This document shows positions 45,601-57,020 of a DNA stretch of 64,000 bases, one piece after another. The position numbers and the translations under genes are program-made. Every line of letters begins with the position of its first letter. The first letter of the stretch is position 1. Location of the stretch: assembly GCA_963966185.1 (NCBI GenBank), contig CAWZYM010000283.1, positions 382,001 to 446,000 of the forward strand, given 5' to 3'. Source of the DNA: Rhabditoides inermis. Its lineage: Eukaryota > Nematoda > Chromadorea > Rhabditida > Rhabditidae. Below the pieces are notes generated by a model. That model was given only the letters and a program-made list of their open reading frames with translations, did not search any database and was not told the origin of the DNA.

Positions 45601-48600
45601 ACAAACATGCAGGTATGTATCGAAAACAACACTACACATGTATTATAAATATAAATGCTATTTCTAAAAATGATTTCAGAATGTCTTGCGTAAAATTATG
45701 CCCGGTCATTGCGAAATGAACACAATCTATGGAAATGTGATGCATCGAATTTGCGATCCAATCAAACCATACTATCACCTTACGAGCACATTTTGTGAGT
45801 CAATTTTGAAAAGTTTCCGCTATTTCCGCTCAGACATCTTTGTCTTTACCCTCTGGTTTATTGGAGTTGCTTCTCTGATGATCGGATATCTGAGAATACA
45901 CGAACCAAAGTTATGGAAAACGAAAACTATGAATATGGTTATATTAATTTTACTATGAGATTTTTCATTATTTTTCCAGCGAGATTTCAACCTGGACTAT
46001 CATTCCCGATATACCAACAGCATTGGAATTTTCTTGGTGATAAGTTTAAGATGTATTATACAATAACTTACATGTTCTTAGGATTGTTTGGCAATTGATC
46101 CATCAAGAGCATACGAAGAATTCACAAAACCAGAAGAGAATTCAAAGAATTCTAAAATGTGTAAACCCATAATCACAAGTCTCTCAAACCGCAAGTAGGT
46201 TTAAGTAAAATGAATGATAAAACTCTGTAAAAAATTTTTCGGAAGATACTTACATACACGTTTGAATATTCAGATTTTATACATAAAAACTATAAGTTAA
46301 TGAATATTACAGCAGGGAAGTGGAACCGAAATTTATCTTGAACACATCAGTCGATTTGGGATGGCCAAAAGAAGACAACGGATTCAACGCAAACTGGGTG
46401 ATTCCTATGGGAAATGCTCAGAAGTGAGTCACATTGCTCATTCAACTGTCTGCATTTGACTGAATTCAAGGTATATTGTCACGGAGTCTCCTTCGGCTGA
46501 AACTGCTGTCAACTTCTGGCACGTGATCTTTCGATACAAATGCAAGCCTATTGTCATGCTAAATGGCTTCACTGAAATGGAAAATGGAATCAAAACAGAG
46601 TTCTTTGAGTATTGGAATGAAAAGAGGACTCTTGTGTTCAGAAACAATCACGTACAGTACACGGTAAACAAAACTTCTAAGATATCAGTAATGAAAATGA
46701 TATTTCAAGGTGAAATGTGTTGGGTTCCAACCAAGCACCATCAACAATGTGAGACACCTTACATTCGCTATATCGAAGTGAGTACTCATATATTTTCATG
46801 AGTGTTATATGATCGATTTAGTGGTTACTGTACTCACGAGGTGGATATGGTACAGTACACTGGGTGGAAGGATCGAGTCGCCCCTGAAAACCCGTCAGAG
46901 CTGGCACATGTGTTACAGCTGCTGTACGAAAAGATCGGAACCCCGGAGCGTAAGCAGCCAGTGGTCGTCCACTGCGCCGACGGAATGGGAAGGAGCGCCG
47001 CATTCGTCGGTACGCATTCGAAATTTCATATTATCAAGTTATTCAATCGTATTGTAGGTGTGGAAGTGTGGTCTTCGATTATTGATGTCAACCCCAACCC
47101 CGACACTATGGATCTTCTCAAGGTCAACTTATTTCAGCCCTACATACCTACATCACATACTATTTGAGTTTAGGTCATGCGTTTGTTCCGATTCAACTGT
47201 TTCACTGACAAGTGGCAGTACTACTTCACCTTTGTCTGTTTCTTCCAGTTCCATCTTCATGTAAGCATTTTTTTCTTTTCATTTGAATACACTTTTCTAG
47301 AATGCGACGATTGGACGAATAATGAAGACATACCACTATCTAATGGATCGGGAGACGTCATACATCTCCAGGATGAAGACTGCTGCTGTTTTGCCTGACG
47401 ATGAAGCTATTCTAGAGAGAAAGTTGAAGGTCTTTGAAAGCTGCAAAAAGTTCTCTGCCGAAAAGAAGAAGAGGAATGAGAGAGGAAGTGTAGAATCCAA
47501 ATCTGAAGATAAGGCCAAATCGAAAAACAAGTCTAAGAAATCATCAAAGGAAGTTAAGAAGATCAGGGTATGAAAAAAGAAGTTAAAATTGAGATCTGAT
47601 ATGATACAAAAAACAAATACATAGGATTTGACTGGAAAACGCCTGAACGGAGATAACACCGTCTACACTATTGGGAAACTGTTAGGATCGGGAACCTATG
47701 GACAAGTCTATGAGACGACTTGCAAAGACAACAAAGGATATGAGAAGAAATATGCAATGAAGACCGAAAAGCTCGGAGTTTCCAGCAACGCCTTGACTGT
47801 GAGTTTGTATTTGTTTATACATATCTAAACTATAAACTTTTAGGCGGAGATTTTCATTTTGAGTGAAGTGAGCGCATGTCCCTACGATGATCGAAGCCAA
47901 ATTGTCAAAATCTTCGACAAAGGTTTGTCGTAAATAAAGTAATCGGAACAATTAGGCGTTATAGGTCACACTGTTCATTTCGATTTCATGGTCATCACTC
48001 TTGTCGGAAAGTCGCTGACAACTATTCAGAAAACCATCAAAATCAAGTAGCCATTATGTTTCATGTCTCGAAAACGCAAAACATTAATTTTACAGCGAAT
48101 TCACTGCCTGGTATCTCTCTGTACAAACCTTCAACGCTATTCATCAGTTGCATAAATGTGGATTCATTCACAGGTGAACCAAGTGTGAATACCGTTTTCG
48201 TACATCAACATTGACTTTAGGGACATCAAGCCTGGCAACTTTGCGATTGGAGGAGAATACAAGGAGAAAGTTGTGTTCATTCTCGACTTTGGTCTGTCTA
48301 AGAGGAGTCATTCGAGAAAAGGACACGTTTATATGCCGAAGACTGGAGAAGAGGACGGATTCCTAGGAACTCTCCGGTATATTTCATTAGCCTGAACTTT
48401 TTACCATTATACAAAGGTATGCTTCGCGCGCCGCTCACAACTATCTAGAACAGAACCCTATTGACGACATCGAATCCTGGCTGTTCATGAGCATTGAGGT
48501 ATCTCACATATTGAGTTGTAAGTATGTAAGTATGTTTTACTTTTATTTTAGCATTTCTCTGAGCTTCCGTGGAAAGGAATATGCGACAAGGATAATGTTT

Positions 48601-49038
48601 ACGCCTGGAAGACGAAACTTCTCGAAGGAAAACGTACAAATGTTTCCTTTTTCTTTACATCTTCACTGTTTCTTTTAGTGTGGAAATCGATTGCACGTGG
48701 GAGTGCAATTCCGATTGTTTTCCAAGAACTCATCGCAATTATTGGTAAATGGAAGTCGACTGTTGAGCCAGACTACAAGAAGATGATGCACATCTTGATG
48801 GGAGCCGATATCAACTACTACGTGAGAATCACTGAACTGAAGACGACATTAGTTAATCGCGAATTTTCAGCAAGACCTTGATTAGATGATCATTGAAGGA
48901 CTTCACCACAGGGATCAGTACGAGGTTAGTTGGATGTTTTATGGTTCTTCTCACTTATTATTCTAGGCTCTCACTACTCGTGCCAGATCCAGGGACAACA
49001 TTGGAGTCTACCGCAGCTTTGCAAGAGATGCTTACTGA
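41447..49038 (+). CDS. Prominin-like / PTP / CK1-like kinase fusion, copy 2
   Basis: Tandem paralogue of 31294-38165 with the same order. Signal-peptide exons 41447-41466 and 41573-41658; outside and membrane exons from 42848 (42848-42996, 43037-43111, 43156-43263, 43311-43424, 43473-43605, 43646-43749, 43819-43872, 43929-44012, 44056-44160, 44340-44434 and on); PTP from 46082 (HCADGMGRS Cys codon 46973-46975, WKD loop kept); Lys-rich linker to 47567; kinase from 47625. Early exons are about 95% and the catalytic half about 99% like copy 1. The exons at 43819-46040 fall to roughly 45-65% protein identity. One extra short intron (about 45112-45150) is needed. An in-frame TAG (48883-48885) in the exon after 48833 would remove about 40 C-terminal residues, unless that TAG itself acts as the acceptor. 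The first intron (41659-42847) holds a long inverted repeat. Confidence 0.7.
41868..41892. repeat. Perfect 11-bp hairpin with 3-nt loop
   Basis: AGAGAGGGCGC-GCA-GCGCCCTCTCT in intron 1 of copy 2. It would form a very stable RNA hairpin. It is not followed by a U run, so it is not terminator-like. Confidence 0.9.
42098..42129 (+). repeat. (GGGT)n, potential G-quadruplex
   Basis: Seven consecutive GGGT units on the sense strand of copy 2 intron 1. Four or more GGG tracts with 1-nt loops are the classic quadruplex pattern. Confidence 0.9.
42395..42718. repeat. 103-bp perfect inverted repeat with 118-bp spacer
   Basis: Arm 42395-42497 is the exact reverse complement of 42616-42718. The spacer contains a GA run (42567-42615). 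It lies in intron 1 of tandem gene copy 2, so the pre-mRNA can fold into a long double strand. The arms are AT-rich, noncoding and not found elsewhere in the window. Confidence 0.95.
46082..49030 (+). repeat. Near-identical 2.95-kb block, copy 2
   Basis: Partner of 35214-38160; see that entry. Differences are scattered single bases plus small changes in the last intron. Confidence 0.9.
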
Positions 49039-49377
49039 CAAAAAATGAAGAAGACATGATTAAAAACTTCAACTTATCACTTACAGTTTAATTTTAATGA
49101 TTAACATATATACGAAATATCTGTGCGTTTGATTCGATTGAGTCGTAAGCGATAAATGAGTTGTTAGAAAACGGACCATACTACACATAATAATAAGTGA
49201 ACATATGAATGGTGTGATAAGAAATAGTAGAAACAACCCAGTTTCGGCTCCTATCACCTGACTGGATTGTTCGGACAGTCTCATACGAGGCGGAGCACTC
49301 ATCAGAGATGACCACGCATGAGGGGTTAACACAAACACATACAATGTAAGCCTAAAAGTTATACTAACGATTAATCT

Positions 49378-49575
49378 ATAGTCTGATTGGATCCTATATG
49401 CCATCCGTGACATTTCACATGTTGTGCAGTTTTGTGCAACACAACATGTATGTCATCAAATATCCAAAACGCTTCCATTAGTAGGAATCGAAACCGTGAA
49501 CAGGCCGCAGCAAGCAATTGTGCGCTGGCGGCGCACACTATCACTGCGCCATAGAGGCAGTGGTTAAGAGATCGA
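49378..49575 (-). mobile_element. tRNA-derived SINE, minus copy
   Basis: On the minus strand: A box TGGCGCAGTGATAG, B box GGTTTCGATTCC, then a tail of about 90 bp (GCGTTTTGGATATTTGATGA…ACAACATGTGAAATGTCACG). The tail matches that of the copy at 49675-49862 at about 90%. Confidence 0.7.
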
Positions 49576-49674
49576 AGTGTGAGCTCATTTAGCTCCACTG
49601 GCCTCTTCAGTGTGCAATGATGAGAGATAACGAGCAAACATATGTGCGAAATTCAATGACCTCTCAGTATGAAC

Positions 49675-49862
49675 CTCAATGGCGCAATGGTAGAGCGCGC
49701 GGCCAGCGCGCGATCGTTGCGAGCTACCCATGCCCATGGGGTTCGATTCTTTCTTACAAACCGTTTTGGATATTTGAAGACAAACACGTTGTGCTGCACG
49801 AAACTGCACAACATGTGAAATGTCACGGATGGTATATAGGATCCAGTCCGGCTATAATCTAA
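49675..49862 (+). mobile_element. tRNA-derived SINE, plus copy
   Basis: A box TGGCGCAATGGTAGAGCGC, B box GGGTTCGATTCT, then the shared tail ending CATGTGAAATGTCACGGATG and GGATCCAGTC. It is head to head with the copy at 49378-49575. The stems do not form a proper tRNA. Confidence 0.7.
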
Positions 49863-51100
49863 ACTGTTATCTTTTACAATAATTTCTAGTTTTAAGTTTA
49901 CACGTAACAATACGGTGTTTGGATCATTACATTCATATTTTTTCTCTTTTTTTCCATATATTTTCTTTCCACTTCATTTTTTGTTCAACATATTTCACTA
50001 GCTCCAATATGTATTTACTACAATACTACAAAGCTATCAAAATTTCTTCATCACAACAACTCTCTCAAAAAAACATTTTATCACAGCAAAATTGTCATCT
50101 CAACATCATAAAAATACAATAAACAATTCTTCGGAAATTACATTTCTCTCTGCTTCATTATAATTATTAAATAATTCGAATACATCTATTTGAAGAATGT
50201 AGGGTGCTCAAAGCTTAGGCGAGGGAAAACTGCTCATCAGACGTGGGTTAAAGTAGTTGGAAGTAAAGTAAGTAAGAACGGAAATCAATGTGTGTGGGTG
50301 TGAAAATCGATAGCGAAAACCGGGGTGAGAGACTAAAATGCTGACGGTTAGAGAAATGAAATGACAATATATGCCGGGAAAACGCGGAGAAGGAGAATAA
50401 AGAAAATGCGATATGCGTGAAACGAGAAAAAGGGTGCACACAGTCGGGAAAAGTGTGTAGAAGTGTATGCACACAGAAAAGTGTGTAAAAGTGTGTGTGG
50501 ACTAGTCGGGCAGTCGAATTGCACCGAACGCCGTTGATATGTGGGTTCTCGGAGAGATGATATGCAATTGATATGCGGTAACAATAAAGCGAGCATGGGG
50601 GTAAGGGGGCGGAGCGAGAGGGGGCGTGGTCCACTCGACGCAGCCACCGGCCGGGGTGTGTCAACGCCTACTACACGTGTCAACTCGATGTGTGTGTGGG
50701 AGAGGGGGAGGGGAGAGCGGTCTGAAAACAGAAAATGATCAAATCCGTTTGCCTTCACACTCATTGAACCTTGAGTTCATTGATTTGAGGTTTGTTTTTC
50801 GTTTCTCCTCTGCTCTTCCTGTAAGAACCAACTCCCTACTCACTCCTTCCTCCTCTGCTCACTCTTCTCGCTTACATGTTCTGTTGTAATAAGTATTAAA
50901 AGTAACTCGTGAAGGATTCAAAAAGGGCAGAGCAGTCAGCTCACCCGGTCTCTAATATATTTTTGTTGTTGTAAGAACATAACGCCAATCGATAAAATGC
51001 AGCTCAACGCTATGCCACTCTCCTTATATGCCCCATTTTGTTGCAATAGCACAAGAACGTCAAGAAATCCAGCAAGAACAGTCTGCTCACCTCTCGCCTC

Positions 51101-52309
51101 TCATATGCCGCTCTTGCTGAACGAGACCCGCAGATGGCTGTTCTCTGCCAGCTTGTGGTTGTGCATTCGGATGAGCGCGTCGATCGCCGTCTCCACGTCG
51201 TCCAGCTGACACAAAGCCATCTTGTGGTCCTTCCTGCAACGGTCATCATTGATATCAAAGAAGAAGAGGTTCAGTGAGACTATTTGATAAAAGCATTGTG
51301 GTCCTTCCTGCAACGGTCATCATTGATATCAAAGAAGTAGAGGTTCATTGGAACAATATGCCATCTTGTGGTCCGTTTTTGCAAACAGGTTTGAACAGGT
51401 ATTTGAAGGACCACGATGATATTATCAAAGTAGGCGACATATATTGAGACTATGCGTATGTCATTGATTTCACACGTCAGCTGGTGATCCTTTCTAGCAT
51501 TTATTGGAATTTCGCGATGATTCTATTCGTTATCTATCTCAATTAAACTGTGTTCATGAAAATGTTTTGTGAAAAAAAAGCGGAAACTCACGGGAAGAAC
51601 TTGAACGCTTTGACGGCGTAGCCGGCGTCAGTGAACGCCTCGAGCAGGTTCTGCTCACCGACCTGAACATCCGACTGACTGTCTGGTCTCTCTCTCTCTC
51701 TCCCTCCCTTCCTCCCTCCCTCCCTCCCTCCACTCACGGACGGCGGTATGTTGCTGAGATGCAGGGTGCTGCTCGGGGGGTATATGTTCATGTAGTTCTT
51801 GCTGCCCGGCTTCTTGAACCTGTGCAGTGTGGAGTGCGAGTAGTCGCGGGTGAGACCCGCGTCCGGCTGGCCTGCAAGCACATCCATACAAGTCACTGTC
51901 ACTCACAATAATATCTATGCGCGTCAATCGACAGTGATCTTCGTTCGGTTATTCTTGTGAGGAGAATTGACCGATCATCGACTTTCGAGTAACCGTTGAT
52001 TGCAAATAGTCCGTTTTGCATATTCCCGATACGTTTCACGCCTTGTGTATAGTTGATATGTGAGCGTTCGATTCAATCACCGAAGTGGAGTGAGATTTCC
52101 AAAATGTACAAGAGAATGCTCTTGTGGCAACATTCATGATTCATATTAAAGTATTTAATAGGTAATAAAATAAAATATATATAAATTAAAAATGCACGCA
52201 CCCTCCTTGGGCAGCTGGACGTTGTTGTGCTTGCTGGCGGTGACCCGGATGACCTTGTCGTGCCAACGGATCTTGTCCAGGTGCTGGATGGCTGAAGCGA
52301 GGGAGGGAG

Positions 52310-52340
<31 letters not shown>

Positions 52341-54147
52341 CTCTCTCTCTCACTCACTCTCTCTCTCTCTCTCTCTCCCTCTCTCCCTCTCTCTCTCTCA
52401 CCTAGCTGCGCCTGCTGCGGCTCCGAGTACTGGATCAGCGCGTTGTCCTTCTTGTTGAACAGGATCTTCACCCGTATGACGTCACCGTACACGCCTAGAC
52501 AGGGTACGGTACTTTTAATATGAGTAGTGTATTCTGACTTTCTGATTACTGTAGACCTACATAACTAATTTGGGTCGTGCGTGGGGGAAAGAGCGAAAAC
52601 GGGGGAGGAAATTGGAAGAATGAAAGCGAAACGTTCCGAGGGAGTGTGCTATAGGAAACACCTTTCGGGGAAAGATGAAACTTAGTTCGGAAAGTCAAAA
52701 AGTCACATTCTCGGAAAGTAGTGAGTGAAACGGAACACGAAAAAAATACATATATAGAAAGAAAAGCAAAGGGACACGTACCGAAGAGCGTAAAGAGACA
52801 GTCGGGCGAGACGGCCTGCAAATAGAGAGAGATAGAGAGAGAGAGAGTGTGAGAGAGAGAGGGGATAGGAGAGGGCACAGAGAGAGAAGGGGGGAGGGCG
52901 GAGGGGGACGGTGCTGCTCACATTCTCATCGAGGTTCGAGACTAGGACGACGGAAGTGACAGCGAGCGCAGCGACTGGAAACCGTAGTCCGGCCGCGCCC
53001 GGCAGCTGCTGACCCAGACCCAGGGGCATGAACGCAGACAGGCCTTGCGAGCCGAGCGACTCTGAAAGACAGCGAATGCTACACTCTATGATAGGACATG
53101 CAATCGTCGTCGCGTCGTCGGGTCGTCAGTGATAGAATGACTGGACAAACACACAAACAGACAAACACACGTACCCCACGAACCCTCACCGAGCGAGTTG
53201 GGCATGAATGTGGTGGCTGGGTTGGCGCCAAAGGGAAAGGCGAACGGGGACGGCACCAGAGACTGCAAGCCGCCCGGCAGCTGGCCCGAAGCGGCTGCAA
53301 ACGAGGTTGTTTACTTGCTTGTTTACTTTTCTGGCTGGAAATGGAGTTGACCACAATCCAACGATTTTTGCGCTTCGCCGCTCCATCACTATGTACACCC
53401 ATTCAAAAATCGAAAAATGCGCGTAAAAACGTTCATGCGCTTATTCGCTACTATTAAATACTTTCCACACTCACCCAGACTCAGTTGCTGCTCAATCGTC
53501 AGTTCCCCACTCGGCAGCGACGGGTTCGTGTAGTCCCGACTCTTGTCGTTGTTGTACTTCACATTCAGAGTCGACAGCTTGCTGTAATCAATACAATTTA
53601 AAAAGTATCTCCATTCCATTTCCATTTCCACTTCTGCAAACCAGTAAACAACTTGTTTGTGAACAATGGGAACGCACCTGTAGTCGATGCGCAGCGTGCA
53701 GCATCCGTTGTATACGTTCTGGTTCTCCAGCTGCTGCTTGGCAGTCTGCGCGGCTGTGGCCTCCGACAGTTGAACGAGGGCTTGGAAGGTGTCTGAAACA
53801 CAGAATTGTCCCCATTGCCAAGTGCATTGTATTTTACTGTATTCACACCTTACCGCAATTTGCATAATTGTAATGTGCTACTTGATTCGAGATAAATGCT
53901 CTGAATATAGTATGATTGTACTCATAGAACTGTAAACCATTGCCACTTGCGAGCCTACTCTAGACATCTATCTGTCTATATAACCGAAATGTACTGACAC
54001 TTTTTATTTCATGTTTTATGAAAAAGTACGATTTCACTTTGTAATTTCAATTATGTAATCGAATCAAATCATCACTCACTGTTCTTGTTGAATGTGATAA
54101 TCCGCAGCACCTTGCCGTAGCGAGAGAAGATCTGAAGAAGTGACATT

Positions 54148-54205
<58 letters not shown>

Positions 54206-56065
54206 GTTCGTACGTACACTGTGTAGGACGTCAAGTGTGACTGGGTAGATCATATTCTCGATGATGACTCGCAGGACCGCATTGGGCGCCTGCTGTGTGC
54301 CCCCGGAGACATCGAGAGACGAGCCACCGAGTGAGTTGAGAGCCTGAACGGAGGGGTATTGGGATGCGATTGTGGAGGCTATGGAACGGTTATCTAATTC
54401 GTAAAGCCGCCAATTCTGTAAAGCCCATACATATATGGATATCACGATGCGATTATGTACCGTCAATGCGATCATGTAACGTTTTCTAAAAGATTAGCAG
54501 ATTCAAGCCCGTACCGTGAATGATCGAGTAGAGAGCCTAGGCATTGATGCGTATTTCAAAGCAATTGTGAAACGTTATCTTTTATCCTAACCACATTACT
54601 CATTTTGAAAAAAAAAACATTTTTGATTCTCCGTATCGGTATTCGCTGAATTTCGCCACACCATTATTCCATGTCTATTTTGTCACCAGTCGTTGACAGA
54701 TCAGACTATTATCACCAACACACTCCCTACCGTACCCCCTAACCCCTCTCTCGCGGGCCCCCGAAAGACACTAATCCAGTTGACCACATGCGCCCTCCAT
54801 CTCTCCCCTCTCCCCTCTCGCGCGCGTTCATTTACACATTTATCGAAGGCGTTGCATAGTCATTTTCGGCGAGGAGACGTGGCCCACAATAGCCGTGGCG
54901 TGTCGATATTTCTTCGGACGCGTCTTCGCGCCCCGTATAATTCCCCCGGACGCATCTGCCTTGCCACGAATACAATGTCGCCACACACTCGTTTATAAAC
55001 AAGAGAGGCGATAAGATATGGATACCCCATCTGTGCGCCAATTTCGATACGCAGAGAGCATCCCCCGCTTTGGAGCCTTATTCGGCTGGATGGATTACTG
55101 TAGTTTGGTGGTGGCCGGGGGAAAACAATGAAATTAATAGGAATGAGGTGGTCGAGCGAAGGATCCATAGAGGCATTTAATCGTTTTGCTTTTGCATCAA
55201 TGCATATTAAACCGCATATATAATATTGTTTATGTTTATGGGGATTTTATTGTACATTATTGACCTGAGTGAACACGAGACCATTACACGTTTGTGACTC
55301 ATGCACAACGAAAATATAAATCGAGCGCAGGTTTGTGTAATAAAGTGCACACTGACACAGGGTCTAGTTCAGTGCGAAACCAGTGCGGATACCAACCCAA
55401 ACTATCCGCCGAATCTCTGATCCACCCAATATCTATGACTTTCAACATTGAACTCTACCATACCTATGCCCAATGGAACCTGGCTCAATAATATAGAGGC
55501 GCGTTACAGTCGAGCTCTCCTACTAACCTACTTCATGAAAATACGATTCTGGATAAATATTTTGATCAGATTTGAAAACTGTAATCATTTCTGAGCGGAT
55601 CAATCACACTACACATCTCACCTGCACCTGTTGATGCCGCCTGCCCAGGAAAACTGTCTGTTTCTACTTTGAACACTGATCTCCTTTGAAACCCGTCAAT
55701 CTCTGAGCGCATCAATCTCACGTCGCCTTACCTGCACCTGCTCGGCGCGCACCGGCTGCGAGAAGTCGAGGAAGTGGTCGACCTGAGTGGCCATGCCTAT
55801 GAGAGGCGCGGACAGGGCTAGGGGCACGACGGTGCGCGATCGCTTCTCCACCAGTCGACCACTCGCCTCCTCCTCTGCCAACAGCCGCTTCACACTGACT
55901 GACGACGCGGCTCGGCAGCCCGGAGACTGCGAGCTAGACAGGGATATGATGGGGGAGGATGGGGTGAGGAACGACTAAACGTACGCGTTAGGGCACAGCA
56001 TCGACGGTGGTGGAGAGAGAATGAGGATAGGGGTGGGGAGGGAGGGGTACTTTGTAGAGAGAGAG

Positions 56066-56117
<52 letters not shown>

Positions 56118-56298
56118 GGGTGGGTGGTCTCACACGGTTTTACAGTGTCGCCATCCGCCACCCCGGGAGTGGACCTCACACGACTATGGGAATGAGAGTG
56201 ACAAAAAAACGATGACAAAATGGCATATAATCGAGTTACCGCGTTACGCTGTGATCATTAGGAACTCGGATCTACCGCGTTGAGGCGGAGAGGAGAGG

Positions 56299-56394
<96 letters not shown>

Positions 56395-56549
56395 CCGAAT
56401 TGAGGGCATCCCCCAGCAGCCTCGCCTCAGCGTGATACTCCTTGTCAGATCAATCCGACTGCGAAGGCCTCTCTCGCGACCTTGCGCGAAATCAAGTCAG
56501 ACCTCCACGAGCGAGAGCAAAAACGGGACGAAAACATGGGGAACGGTTG

Positions 56550-56590
<41 letters not shown>

Positions 56591-56832
56591 GCCGGGAAGT
56601 CAGTAGCGAGAGCATATCTCACCTGCGGATCTTGTACGCGAATCGCGCACACGCATTCTATGAAACATGACCGGCGGGCACGTAAACTGGTAACAATACC
56701 CCCTCCTATAGAGGTGCGGGTCCAGCAATCCGCTATCAAGGCTAACCAACACTCAATGCGAGAGGACGCGAAATGTGCGTCTTGCACACGCGCAAACGGG
56801 TTCTTTCTATTAAAATGAACACGAGTCAAGGA

Positions 56833-56877
<45 letters not shown>

Positions 56878-56985
56878 GTGGACATCATCGCTACTCGACG
56901 CATTAGTGCACCATCATCACTACACGATAATGCATATCGGCGGAGATTAGACGATTTCCATATCCGCCAACTATATCGAGTGACA

Positions 56986-57020
<35 letters not shown>

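Larger units (their letters stand above)
49039..51100. other. Intergenic region between tandem copy 2 (+) and PTB (-)
   Basis: Apart from the SINE pair, this holds AT-rich DNA to about 50170 and then a GTGTGTG/GGAGAG-rich stretch that would be the 3' UTR or downstream region of PTB. No further gene is supported. Confidence 0.4.

Noticed and set aside
49675..49760. A functional tRNA gene
   Set aside because: Promoter boxes are present, but the acceptor and T stems do not pair, and a second copy shares a non-tRNA tail. It is a SINE.
50248..50764. Two 138-codon minus-strand frames
   Set aside because: His/Ser/Pro-rich translations of GT/GA-rich DNA downstream of PTB, with no domain or splice support.
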